DNA from: CALMEC01 sp964393105
GTDB taxonomy: Bacteria; Actinomycetota; Thermoleophilia; Miltoncostaeales; Miltoncostaeaceae
Assembly: GCA_964393105.1 (NCBI GenBank)
Contig: CAYMSM010000002.1
Location: forward strand, 1 to 16,177
Length of the DNA stretch: 16,177 nt
Direction: 5' to 3'
Shown: piece after piece, positions 1 to 7,255 of the stretch
Numbering within the stretch: the stretch's first letter is position 1
Layout of the letters: every line of letters begins with the position of its first letter
Program-made: the position numbers and the translations under genes
The notes under the pieces: model-generated
The model's database searches: none
What the model saw: only the letters and a program-made list of their open reading frames with translations
What the model was told of the DNA's origin: nothing

Positions 1-1
1 G

Positions 2-1432
2 CTGGACAAACTGGTGGAGGCTGCCGACCGCGCGCGCTGGCTGGCGTTCCTGCACGGCACGATCAACGGCAACATGGCGGTCGCGAGCGGTTGGATGGCG
101 CGCGCGGAGACCCTGCTCGGGGATACGGAGGAGTGCGCGGGACACGGCTGGCTTGCCGTCGACCGCGCTGTGTTCACGGACGATGTGGCCGAGCGAGAGC
201 GGCTGGCCACGGCGGCGCTCTCCATCGCCCGGCGGTTCGGCGACGTCGATCTCGAGTACGACGCGCTCGCCTTGCAGGGTGAGTCATTTGTCGCCACCGG
301 GCGTTTGGTGGAGGGCATGCAGCTCATCGACGAGGCGATGACTGCGGTCGCGGCCGGTGAGGTGGTCAACATCGTCGCGGTCGGCGACATCTGCTGCCGT
401 TTGCTGAACGCCTGCGAGATCGCGCTCGACGTCGCCCGCGCCGAGGAGTGGATGTCGGTGGCCGGGCGTTTCGGGACGTGGAGTGACTTCGTGTCCCCGG
501 TCTGCCGGACGCACTACGGGGGGATCCTGATCGCGGTCGGACGCTGGATCGAGGCGGAGGAGGAGCTCGTGGCCGCGATGCAGACCTTCGAGAACAGCTA
601 TCGCGCGATGCACGGGTCGCCGCTGGTCAAGCTCGCGGACCTGCGCGTCCGGCAGGGGCGGCTCGATGAGGCGCAGCGGCTGCTCAAGGGCTATGAGTCG
701 CACCCTGTTGCAAGGCGGACGCTCGCTACGATCGCGCTGGCGCGGGGCCAGGTCGCACTGGCGGAGGACCTCGTCCGCCTGTGCCTCGAGGGCGAGGCGG
801 CGTCGGATCCGGGGTGCGCACCGGCGCTGGAGCTGCTGGTGCAGATCCGGCTCGCTCGCGACGATGTCCGGGCCGCCAACGAGGCGCTCGGGCGGCTCAC
901 CGACCTCGCCGCCGGCTCCGGCGATGGCCGCGCCGCTGCGTTCGCCGAGCTGGCTGCCGGCCGCGTGCAAGCCGCCGAGGGGGACGATCGGGCCTCCGCG
1001 CATCTCCAGGCGGCGTTGCGGCGTTTTGCGGCACTCGACCTGCCGCTCGAGGCCGCGTGGGCGCAGCTCGAGCTGGCCAGAGCCATCGCCCAGCCGGCTC
1101 CGGAAGCGGCGGTCGCCGAGGCGCGTTTCGCGCTCCGGACCTTTGAGCGTATCGGCGCGACCGCTGACGCCGACGCGGCGGCCGGCCTGCTGCGCCAGTT
1201 GGGCAAGGGCGGCCGTGTATGGCCCAAGCACTATGGGGCGCTGACGAAACGAGAGACGGAGGTCCTGTCCCTGCTGGCGGCCGGGTGCTCCAATGCGGAG
1301 ATCGCAGAGCGCTTGTGCATCAGCCGGCGTACGGCTGAGCATCACGTGGCTCACATCCTCTCCAAGCTCGACCTGCGCAGCCGCGCGGAAGCGGCCGCCT
1401 ACGCGGTACGCGAGGTGCCCGAAGACCCGTAG
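2..1432 (+). CDS. LuxR-family transcriptional regulator, 3' part (5' end outside window)
   Basis: The reading frame is open from the left edge, so the true start lies outside the window and about 476 codons are visible. The last ~60 residues (from about nt 1237) form a LuxR/GerE helix-turn-helix: the LTKRETEVL start, the scanning helix around NAEIAERL and the recognition helix around ISRRTAEHHV, ending in LSKLDLRSRAEA. The long alanine/leucine-rich helical region before it resembles the TPR-like region of large LAL/MalT-type regulators, which usually carry an N-terminal AAA ATPase; that domain would lie off the window. It probably binds DNA as a dimer to control transcription; the ligand is unknown. 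The next gene starts 86 bases downstream on the same strand, and a GGTAG/CTACC palindrome lies just after the stop. Confidence 0.85.
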   Translation: MDKLVEAADRARWLAFLHGTINGNMAVASGWMARAETLLGDTEECAGHGWLAVDRAVFTDDVAERERLATAALSIARRFGDVDLEYDALALQGESFVATGRLVEGMQLIDEAMTAVAAGEVVNIVAVGDICCRLLNACEIALDVARAEEWMSVAGRFGTWSDFVSPVCRTHYGGILIAVGRWIEAEEELVAAMQTFENSYRAMHGSPLVKLADLRVRQGRLDEAQRLLKGYESHPVARRTLATIALARGQVALAEDLVRLCLEGEAASDPGCAPALELLVQIRLARDDVRAANEALGRLTDLAAGSGDGRAAAFAELAAGRVQAAEGDDRASAHLQAALRRFAALDLPLEAAWAQLELARAIAQPAPEAAVAEARFALRTFERIGATADADAAAGLLRQLGKGGRVWPKHYGALTKRETEVLSLLAAGCSNAEIAERLCISRRTAEHHVAHILSKLDLRSRAEAAAYAVREVPEDP

Positions 1433-1441
1433 CGCGAAATG

Positions 1442-1453
1442 GGTAGTCCTACC
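1442..1453. promoter_or_regulatory. Perfect palindrome, possible LuxR-type operator
   Basis: GGTAGTCCTACC is a perfect inverted repeat (two 5-base arms around TC). After one mismatch on each side, AT...AT continues the symmetry to 1439-1456. It lies 9 bases after the LuxR-family stop and about 66 bases upstream of the SnoaL-like start. LuxR/NarL-type HTH dimers bind short palindromes of this size, so it could be an operator for the neighbouring regulator. This is inference from position and symmetry. Confidence 0.35.
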
Positions 1454-1475
1454 GATGCTGCCGGCGTCGCGTGAA

Positions 1476-1512
1476 TGGATCCTCTCGCCAGCAACAGATC
1501 CACGAGAGGAGG
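1476..1512 (+). promoter_or_regulatory. Leader inverted repeats covering the Shine-Dalgarno of the SnoaL-like gene
   Basis: AGAGGAGG at 1505-1512 is a very strong ribosome-binding site 6 bases before ATG 1519, and it decides that start. TCCTCTCG at 1480-1487 is the exact reverse complement of CGAGAGGA at 1503-1510, giving an 8-bp stem with a 15-base loop that would hide most of the site. A competing stem, TGGATC 1476-1481 with GATCCA 1497-1502, shares bases with the first at 1480-1481 and would leave the site free. Two exclusive pairings in so short a leader could control translation, but no ligand motif is recognisable. Confidence 0.4.
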
Positions 1513-1518
1513 CAGACC

Positions 1519-1938
1519 ATGAGCAGCAGCGACGAAAACAAGGCGGTCGTCCGCGCGTGCTTCGAGACCGGGGCGCAGGGGGACCTGGACACGCTCGATG
1601 AGATCGTCGCCCCCGGCTACGTCCTTCACCCGGAGGAGGTCCGCGGCGCCGACGGCCTCAAAGAGATGGTCGAGGGGTATCGCAACGCCCTCAGCGGTCT
1701 TCGGGTCACGATCGATCAGCAGTTCACCGAGGGCGACTACGTCGCAACGCGGTACACCATCCGCGGCACCCATCACGGCGACCTGATGGGTACGCCGCCG
1801 ACGGGGAAGGCCGTGGCGTTCACCGGCATCACGATCAGCCGATGCGAGGATGGCCGGATCGCGGAGGAGTGGGAGATCACCGACACCATCGGTCTGTTGG
1901 GTCAGATCGGCGCGCTGCCAGAGATGGCTCGCAGCTGA
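1519..1938 (+). CDS. SnoaL-like / ester-cyclase-family small protein
   Basis: This 139-residue protein has the pattern of the SnoaL-like (NTF2-fold) family: an N-terminal helix (NKAVVRACFETGAQGDLD), a stretch ending in YVLHPEE, a central GADGLKEMVEGYRNAL helix, then strands with GDYVATRYTIRGTHHGDLMG, PTGKAVAFTGITI and DGRIAEEWEITD. Members are small cone-shaped cyclases, hydrolases or proteins of unknown substrate, usually cytoplasmic; the reaction here cannot be told from the sequence. The ATG at 1519 is chosen over an in-frame ATG at 1471 because of the Shine-Dalgarno at 1505-1512 and because homology begins there. It follows the LuxR-type gene, which may regulate it. Confidence 0.8.
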   Translation: MSSSDENKAVVRACFETGAQGDLDTLDEIVAPGYVLHPEEVRGADGLKEMVEGYRNALSGLRVTIDQQFTEGDYVATRYTIRGTHHGDLMGTPPTGKAVAFTGITISRCEDGRIAEEWEITDTIGLLGQIGALPEMARS

Positions 1939-1966
1939 GCGGCCGGTAGCCGTCGGTAACCCGCGG

Positions 1967-1990
1967 CGGCGGCCCTCCCGGGGGCCGCCG
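1967..1990 (+). terminator. Hairpin downstream of the SnoaL-like gene
   Basis: CGGCGGCCC (1967-1975) and GGGCCGCCG (1982-1990) form a perfect 9-bp GC stem with a 6-base loop, 28 bases after the stop. No T-run follows, so it may be an intrinsic terminator of the U-less actinobacterial kind or simply an RNA 3' end. The rest of 1991-2177 holds nothing I can assign. Confidence 0.5.
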
Positions 1991-2177
1991 TCACGTGGGG
2001 CTCGCCTCGAGTGGTCCGACGCCAAGAGGGGGTTCCGGCGAGCGAGACCGAGCGAAGCCAGGACGTAGCTTGTCCGCACACCGGGAATGTGCTGCCGCAT
2101 CCCGCCGCGCTGACAACGAGAAGCACAACCCTGGTGGCTCGTGACACGTGACGAACTGCGCGGGCGGATGACCCAAG

Positions 2178-3293
2178 TCAGCCGACGGAGCCGCGCAGGG
2201 GTTGGGCCTCGGGCATCGCGCCGAGCTTGCGGAGGGTGCTGTTCTCGATCTGCCGGATGCGCTCCCGGGTCACGCCGAACGTCCGGCCGACCTCTTCGAG
2301 GGTCCGCGGCTGATCGCCGCGCAACCCGAACCGAAGTTCGATGACACGCCGCTCACGCTCAGGCAGCCTCGCCAGGGCACGCCGCACCGTCTCGCCTCGA
2401 AGCGATTCGGATGCCTCTTCGAACGGCGACGGCGCACGTTCGTCCTCGACGAAGTCCCCGACGGCGGCTTCCTCATCGCCCACGGGCCGCTCGAGGCTGA
2501 TGGGCGCCTGGGCCATACGCTGGATCTCGCGCACCTCGTCGGGCTCGAGCCCCAACTCGCTCGCGACCTCCTCCGCTGTCGGTTCACGTCCGACGCGCTG
2601 CACGAGCTGCCGTTCCACCTGCACGACCTGGTTGAGCTTCTCGACCATGTGCACGGGAATGCGAATCGTCCGGGACTTGTCGGCGATCGCACGGCTGACC
2701 GCCTGCCGGATCCACCAGGTCGCGTACGTCGAGAACTTGAAGCCACGTCGGTAATCGAACTTCTCGACCGCCCGGATCAGCCCGACGCTGCCGTCCTGGA
2801 TCAGGTCGAGGAGCGAGAGCCCACGTCCCAGGTACCCCTTCGCGATCGAGACGACCAACCGCAGGTTCGCTTCGACCATGCAGGCCTTGGCGTCCATGTC
2901 GCCGCGTTCGATGCGCTTGGCGAGCGAGACCTCCTGCTCGGCCGTCAGGAGCGGCACCCGACCGATCTGCCGTAGATAGAGGCGGAGCGAATCCAGGCTC
3001 GGCTCCACCGAGAGGTCGAGCTCGGTCTGGCGTTCGCGCCCCGATACCTCGGCCGCGTCGCTCGGCGAGCCATCCGGATCGTCGTCGACCACCTCGATCC
3101 CCGTCACCGCCAGATACTGATGGAACTCCTCGGCCTGTCCGCTCGGCACGTTGGCCCGCTCGAGCGCGGTCGCGATCTCGTCGAACGACAGCACGCCACG
3201 GCGACGCCCCAGCGCAGCGAGCACGCGAAGCTCAGCGACATCGGGGAGGGGGACATCGACCGTCCGGACGTCCAACCTCGTGTTGCTTCCCAT
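2178..3293 (-). CDS. RNA polymerase sigma factor, sigma-70 RpoD/SigA type
   Basis: This 371-residue protein carries all sigma-70 regions: a 1.1-like N-terminus (about 15-70, ending TGIEVVDD), 1.2 (about 100-132, DSLRLYLRQIGRVPLL), region 2 (about 138-207, including NLRLVVSIAKGY and the -10-binding FKFSTYATWWIRQAV at 185-199), region 3 (about 218-290) and region 4 with the -35-binding HTH at 331-357 (TLEEVGRTFGVTRERIRQIE). It directs core RNA polymerase to promoters. The full architecture indicates the primary factor or a close group-2 paralogue; the short N-terminus and a region-1.1-like segment fit either, and I cannot decide, so no symbol is given. ATG 3293 is preceded by AGGGGG (3301-3306 on the plus strand) at 7 bases. 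Confidence 0.95.
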   Translation of the reverse strand: MGSNTRLDVRTVDVPLPDVAELRVLAALGRRRGVLSFDEIATALERANVPSGQAEEFHQYLAVTGIEVVDDDPDGSPSDAAEVSGRERQTELDLSVEPSLDSLRLYLRQIGRVPLLTAEQEVSLAKRIERGDMDAKACMVEANLRLVVSIAKGYLGRGLSLLDLIQDGSVGLIRAVEKFDYRRGFKFSTYATWWIRQAVSRAIADKSRTIRIPVHMVEKLNQVVQVERQLVQRVGREPTAEEVASELGLEPDEVREIQRMAQAPISLERPVGDEEAAVGDFVEDERAPSPFEEASESLRGETVRRALARLPERERRVIELRFGLRGDQPRTLEEVGRTFGVTRERIRQIENSTLRKLGAMPEAQPLRGSVG

Positions 3294-3340
3294 ATGGCGA
3301 CCCCCTGGGCCTCGGCGACGACGTCGAGCTCCCGCGAACG

Positions 3341-3346
3341 AGTATA
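3341..3346 (-). promoter_or_regulatory. Candidate -10 element of the sigma-factor gene
   Basis: On the minus strand TATACT (5 of 6 bases of TATAAT) lies about 48 bases upstream of the ATG, giving a leader of roughly 40 bases. No good -35 hexamer is visible at 16-18 bases; that position is partly covered by the palindrome at 3358-3369. Confidence 0.45.
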
Positions 3347-3357
3347 CGCCTGACCTG

Positions 3358-3369
3358 GGACAAGTGTCC
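3358..3369. promoter_or_regulatory. Palindrome GGACAAGTGTCC, possible operator
   Basis: A 12-base inverted repeat (GGACA / TGTCC around two bases) sits 11 bases upstream of the candidate -10 of the sigma gene and about 96 bases before the divergent folE2 start. Its place at the -35/spacer region would let a dimeric repressor or activator act on the sigma promoter. No family can be named. Confidence 0.35.
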
Positions 3370-3429
3370 TTATTGCCTCCGCCGGAAGTGCGCGAACGGG
3401 AGCTTTGGGCGGTCGAGTTCGGCGAGGGC

Positions 3430-3459
3430 TTGTGCGCAGGGCCTGCAGCACGTCACAAT
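3430..3459 (+). promoter_or_regulatory. Candidate promoter of the folE2-ACT-def operon, possibly leaderless
   Basis: TTGTGC (3430-3435) and CACAAT (3454-3459) are separated by 18 bases, with the GTG start only 6 bases after the -10. Transcription would begin at or next to the start codon, which fits the absence of a recognisable Shine-Dalgarno. Both hexamers are weak matches. Confidence 0.3.
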
Positions 3460-3465
3460 CGCCGG

Positions 3466-4476
3466 GTGAACACAACCAGCCGCCTCCTCGCACACGACGT
3501 TTCGCGCCCGTCAGATCTGCAGGCATCGCGTCCCGCCATGCCGATCAGCCTGACGAAGGCCGGCGTCACCCGATCGGCCAAGTCGATCCGCATCACCCAC
3601 GGCGGCGACGAGCTCCTCTTCCACGCCAAGGTCGAGTGCCACGTCGACCTCGATCCGTTGCAGAAGGGCGTCCACATGTCGCGCTTCGAGGAGGTCGTCA
3701 ACGAGGCGATCGACGAGGTGGTCATTGGCGAGGCGCTCATCATCGAGGCCCTGGCCGAACGGATTGCGCAATCGGTGGTGCTCCGACAGGGCGCGTTGCG
3801 CAGCGAGGTGACGATCCGGGCGAGCTACCCCATCGCGCGCCGCACCCCCGTCACCGACATCCCGACGCAGGAGATGTACGGCCTGATCGGGATCGCGACG
3901 GCGACCGCGACGACGACCCGACGACTCGTCGGCGTGAGTGCTCAGGGCATGAACGCCTGCCCGTGCGCGCAGGGGTTGATCCGCGATCAGGCCGAAATCG
4001 CGCTTCGCGACGACGGTTTCGACGAGGCTGAGATCGCTCGGATCGTCGCCCACGTCCCGATCGCGACGCACAATCAGCGCGCCCGGGGAACCCTCCTGAT
4101 CGGCGCGCCGGACCGGATCGTGCCCGCCGAGACCCTGATCGCGATCGTCGAAGACGGGATGTCGTCAGAGATCTACGAGCTGATGAAGCGCCCGGACGAG
4201 CAGTTCGTCGTCGCGAAGGCCCATTCGCGACCCCGGTTCGTCGAGGACAGCGTCCGCGAGATGATCCGGGGCGCCATCGAGCGCTTCCCCGACCTGCCCG
4301 ACGATGCGTTCATCCACGCCCATCAGGTCAACTTCGAGACGATCCATACGCACGATGTCGAAGCCGAGCGCTCGGCGACGCTCGCCGAGATCCGTGCCGA
4401 GCTGGGCGGGGCCTCCCCGATCGCACGGCACACCACGCTGCAGGGGTGGCTCGCGGTGGCCGTCGCCGATGCGTGA
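3466..4476 (+). CDS. folE2: GTP cyclohydrolase IB (FolE2/MptA family)
   Basis: The product converts GTP to dihydroneopterin triphosphate, the first step of folate and other pterin pathways (archaeal MptA relatives give a cyclic phosphate). The 336 residues match the family along their length: an N-terminal DVSRPSDLQ...ISLTKAGV, QKGVHMSRFEEVVNE at 66-80, the metal-ligand region GMNACPCAQ with Cys165 and Cys167, THNQRARG at 201-208 and QVNFETIHTHDVEAER near 287-302. GTG 3466 is chosen because the usual N-terminal motif starts just after it; the frame is open further upstream but there the sequence is not family-like. The next ATG (3540) would cut conserved residues. The 3' end overlaps the ACT gene by 8 bases. 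Confidence 0.93.
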   Translation: MNTTSRLLAHDVSRPSDLQASRPAMPISLTKAGVTRSAKSIRITHGGDELLFHAKVECHVDLDPLQKGVHMSRFEEVVNEAIDEVVIGEALIIEALAERIAQSVVLRQGALRSEVTIRASYPIARRTPVTDIPTQEMYGLIGIATATATTTRRLVGVSAQGMNACPCAQGLIRDQAEIALRDDGFDEAEIARIVAHVPIATHNQRARGTLLIGAPDRIVPAETLIAIVEDGMSSEIYELMKRPDEQFVVAKAHSRPRFVEDSVREMIRGAIERFPDLPDDAFIHAHQVNFETIHTHDVEAERSATLAEIRAELGGASPIARHTTLQGWLAVAVADA

Positions 4477-4996
4477 GCTTGCCATCACGGCCGTCGGTCG
4501 TGACCGTCCGGGGATCGTCGCCGGCTTAACGGCCGCGCTCCTGCCGATCGGCGCCAACCTGCATGACTGCAGGGCCGCGTTGCTTCGCGGCTCCTTCGCA
4601 ATGGTCATGGCCGTCGAGGTGCCCGACGCGGTCGATGTCGATGCGGCACGAGCCGCGATCACCCCCGCTGCCGAAATGCTCGGTCTCGACGTGTGGGTCG
4701 GCGAGGCCACCGGCATCGCCCACACCAGCGGTGGCGAACGGTGTGTGCTCTCGGTCTACGGAGCCGATCATCCCGGGATCGTTCACGCCACCAGCACCGC
4801 CCTGGCGGCCCTCGACATCAACATCCTCGACCTGTCGAGCCGGATCGTCGGCGACCCGCCCGTCTACGTCTTGGGCATCGAGGCGGAGCTGCCGCCGGGG
4901 GTGAGCATCGCGTCGGTCGAAGCGGCGCTCCAACCCGTCGCCGCCGAGCAGCACGTCGAGCTGCACCTGGAGCGCGAAGCCGACGAGGTCTTGTGA
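4469..4996 (+). CDS. Double ACT-domain protein (GcvR-like)
   Basis: This 175-residue protein consists of two ACT domains: residues about 3-78, with VGRDRPGIVAGLTAALLPIGANLHDCR, and about 91-170, with YGADHPGIVHATSTALAALDINILDLSSR. The paired D(R/H)PGIV turns and the N(L/I).D strands are the amino-acid-binding signature. GcvR-type proteins of this layout have no DNA-binding domain and act through partner proteins, often in response to glycine. ATG 4469 lies inside the end of folE2 (8-base overlap), so translation is probably coupled. The operon places it between a pterin enzyme and peptide deformylase; a link to one-carbon metabolism is attractive but is inference. Confidence 0.85.
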   Translation: MRELAITAVGRDRPGIVAGLTAALLPIGANLHDCRAALLRGSFAMVMAVEVPDAVDVDAARAAITPAAEMLGLDVWVGEATGIAHTSGGERCVLSVYGADHPGIVHATSTALAALDINILDLSSRIVGDPPVYVLGIEAELPPGVSIASVEAALQPVAAEQHVELHLEREADEVL

Positions 4997-4999
4997 TCA

Positions 5000-5497
5000 G
5001 TGATTCGCCACGTCTTGCGGTATCCGGACCGCCGCCTCAAGAGCCCGTCCGTCACGATCGTCAACCTTGGCCCGGCCGCGCGGCGCCTCGCTCAGGACCT
5101 CAAAGACACGGCGCGCCACCATCCACGGACGGTCGGGCTGGCGGCGCCGCAGATCGGAGCCCCGTGGCGGATGGTCTACATCGACTGCACCGATCATCCC
5201 CGCGTGCCCGACGCGGCGGGCCCGACCTGGCTGATCAACCCTGTCGTCGAGTCGGCTGAAGGAGCCGAGGTCGGCCGCGAAGGGTGCCTGAGCCTGCCCG
5301 AGATCACCGCCAACGTATCCCGCCCCGTACGGATCTCAGTGCGTTATCTCGCTCTCGACGGCCGTACGCGCCGCATGGACGCGGACGCGTTCGAGGCACG
5401 GGTGATCCTTCACGAGATCGATCACCTGGACGGCGTGCTGATTCTCGACCGGGTCGCGTCGCTCGCGCTGGACGTGTTTCCGCGCAGGCGACGCTGA
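5000..5497 (+). CDS. def: Peptide deformylase
   Basis: The product removes the formyl group from the N-terminal methionine of new proteins at the ribosome, using a metal ion. All three family motifs are present in 165 residues: VGLAAPQIG at 45-53, EGCLSLP at 94-100 with metal ligand Cys96, and HEIDHLDG at 138-145 with His138, Glu139 and His142. The first motif normally reads GxGLAAxQ; the leading Gly is Thr here. The GTG start lies 3 bases after the ACT-gene stop. The stop (TGA 5495-5497) directly abuts the stop of the opposite-strand gene, within TGATCA. The length is normal for bacterial enzymes; a housekeeping second copy elsewhere in the genome is possible. Confidence 0.95.
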   Translation: MIRHVLRYPDRRLKSPSVTIVNLGPAARRLAQDLKDTARHHPRTVGLAAPQIGAPWRMVYIDCTDHPRVPDAAGPTWLINPVVESAEGAEVGREGCLSLPEITANVSRPVRISVRYLALDGRTRRMDADAFEARVILHEIDHLDGVLILDRVASLALDVFPRRRR

Positions 5498-6085
5498 TCA
5501 CTGGGGAAGGGCCCGAACGCGCCGTGCAAGCGCGTCCGGCAGGGGCTGCGCGAGCAACGCGTCCCGCACCGCGGGCTCGGCGGGCCCCCGACTGAGCCAG
5601 TCGAAGAGCCACTCCGCCCGCGCGTGCCGTCTCGGCGAGTTCTCGAACTCACCCATCAGCGCGTAGGCCACGGCCCACGCGGTCGGACTTCCCACCGGAA
5701 CGCCCTGCCAGCTTCCTGTGATCGCGGTCGGGATGCGCACCACGCCCGACGGAACGAAGAAGGCGAAGCCCGCGATCAGCTCGACGCGCTCGCGTTCGAA
5801 GGTGAGCTTGTGGTCGGCGTGGCATCCGCTGTTCCCGAAACGCTCGAACTGGAGTCCGGCACAGGCCTCGGTCAGCACCTCGACCGGCGCCGCCACCGTG
5901 ACGTCCCAATCGTTCACAGCCGAGACCAGCCCGAGGGTGGCGAGCAGTCCGCTCGCGCCGAGCGCATGGGGGAGTGAACGCGCCTCGAGTCGCGCGAGCA
6001 ACTCGACGAGCGGCGCGAGGGGCGGATGATCGATCTCGCCACCCGGCGCGTACACCTGCGCCGGGTCAGATCGGAATACCGTCAC
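5498..6085 (-). CDS. Uncharacterised protein, possible nucleotidyltransferase-like fold
   Basis: I do not recognise this 195-residue soluble protein with certainty. After a helical start (LAPLVELLARLEARSLPHAL) comes GASGLLATLGL, then NDWDVTVAAP. A Gly-Ser followed by a DxD strand is the pattern of minimal nucleotidyltransferases (AbiEii/MNT superfamily), and VELIAGF could supply the third acidic residue as Glu. The C-terminal half (AYALMGEFENSPRRHARAEWLFDWL) is helical with charged residues. The GTG start lies 3 bases after the stop of the transglycosylase-like gene, so the two are probably co-transcribed, but the start has only a weak ribosome site; GTG at 6055 is an alternative. The function is unknown. 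Confidence 0.6.
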   Translation of the reverse strand: MTVFRSDPAQVYAPGGEIDHPPLAPLVELLARLEARSLPHALGASGLLATLGLVSAVNDWDVTVAAPVEVLTEACAGLQFERFGNSGCHADHKLTFERERVELIAGFAFFVPSGVVRIPTAITGSWQGVPVGSPTAWAVAYALMGEFENSPRRHARAEWLFDWLSRGPAEPAVRDALLAQPLPDALARRVRALPQ

Positions 6086-6088
6086 GTC

Positions 6089-7093
6089 CTAGCGGCCGCA
6101 GATGGGCCACGACGCGGCGCCGCGCTGCCCGTACAGGATCCCGGCGACCCTGTCCTGCTCGCCTTCCGGGGCCTTGGCCGGGTCGCTGCCCGATCCGCCC
6201 AGGCTCTGCCACGTCTGGGGATCGAACTGATACTTGCCGCGGTAGAGGCCACTGGGCGAGACCGCCGAGGGGTTACCCCCGGACTCACACAGCGCGATCC
6301 TGCGAAGCGCGTCGCTTGTGCCCGCTCCGCCGCCGGACAGTGGCGCGGCTGGAGCGGCTGGCACAATCGGTGATGTCGCTCCGCCGCCGTTCGATCGGAC
6401 GCGTTGCACGAGCCGCCGTTGCGCAGCGACGAGTGCGGCACGGCGTTGCCGGTCGGCCTCGGCCTCGATCATCACGGCGAGTCGCCCGCGCGCGGCGAGC
6501 AACACCCCGCGACGCGCTCCTCGGATCGATCGCACCTCGGTCAACTGAACCTTGGCCTCCTTCGACTCCCGCGTCGCGGCCTGCCGGTCGACAAGGAGCG
6601 CGGCGCGGGTCTTGCGCATCCGCTCGCGCGCGACCGAGATCGACGTGACGATGTTCGCGTCCTGACGCTGGACGCGATTGAGGACGTCGACCCGTGAGAC
6701 CGCGTCCGACAGGCTGCCTGAGCGCAACAGCATCTCGAGACCGGATGGCTGCGGTTGGCGATAGACCGCCGACAACCGGAATGCGAGCAGCGCCTGGGCC
6801 CGGGCGAACTCGACGCGGGCCGCCTTGAGCGCGACCGTGTTGCGTGAGATGCGATTTTGTACCGCGTTGAGACGCGAGCGCGCCCCGTCGTAGGCCGCTG
6901 CGGCCTGACCGAACCGGGCGTCGAGGCCGGCGATCTCGGCTTCGAGCATGCGCACGGACTCCGCTTGACGCGTGATCGCACCCGCCGAGAGGGCCGCCGC
7001 CGGGAGCGCGAGCCCCACCGCGACGACGAAGACGGCGGCGACGGCGCGAGCGCGATAGCGCGAGACAGCTGTTGGAAGGCGATCGTCGCTCAA
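6089..7093 (-). CDS. Secreted coiled-coil protein with C-terminal transglycosylase-like (Rpf-type) domain
   Basis: The 334-residue product starts with a basic segment and a hydrophobic stretch at about 16-37 (AVAAVFVVAVGLALPAAALS), a signal peptide or anchor. Residues about 40-230 are a long coiled coil resembling the N-terminal part of CwlO/PcsB/EnvC-type cell-wall hydrolases. After a Pro/Ala/Gly linker, residues 259-334 match the transglycosylase-like/resuscitation-promoting-factor fold: IALCESGGNPSAV with likely catalytic Glu270, then GKYQFDPQTWQSLGG and the final WPICGR. It probably cleaves peptidoglycan outside the membrane during growth or division. TTG 7093 is chosen because CTCCCT at 7103-7108 gives AGGGAG 9 bases upstream and the signal peptide follows; the frame is open upstream to 7204. 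Confidence 0.85.
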   Translation of the reverse strand: MSDDRLPTAVSRYRARAVAAVFVVAVGLALPAAALSAGAITRQAESVRMLEAEIAGLDARFGQAAAAYDGARSRLNAVQNRISRNTVALKAARVEFARAQALLAFRLSAVYRQPQPSGLEMLLRSGSLSDAVSRVDVLNRVQRQDANIVTSISVARERMRKTRAALLVDRQAATRESKEAKVQLTEVRSIRGARRGVLLAARGRLAVMIEAEADRQRRAALVAAQRRLVQRVRSNGGGATSPIVPAAPAAPLSGGGAGTSDALRRIALCESGGNPSAVSPSGLYRGKYQFDPQTWQSLGGSGSDPAKAPEGEQDRVAGILYGQRGAASWPICGR

Positions 7094-7255
7094 AACGCGT
7101 CGCTCCCTGGGTTTCGTGTTCGGCGCCACGCTCAACGGGCACCCCGACCTGCGGGTGACCCTACCACGGTCCCTGTGGAACGGGGAAGCGCAGCGGGGCA
7201 ACAACTGTCACCGCTTCGTAACGCGTTGTACCCGAGACCGTAGTACTTTTCCGGG
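7094..7255. other. Divergent intergenic region
   Basis: These 162 bases separate the minus-strand transglycosylase-like gene from the plus-strand ExeA-type gene and must hold both promoters. TAGTAC at 7241-7246 is a possible -10 for the plus strand, only 9 bases before ATG 7256, which would make the ExeA mRNA almost leaderless; no fitting -35 was found. No convincing minus-strand promoter or operator is visible. Confidence 0.3.

Noticed and set aside
284..1354. Long minus-strand frame opposite the LuxR-type gene.
   Set aside because: It is a shadow of the regulator's codon bias with low-complexity Arg/Gly/Leu content.
1991..2177. tRNA or small RNA gene between the SnoaL-like and sigma genes.
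   Set aside because: No cloverleaf or conserved TTCRANNC element was found by eye.
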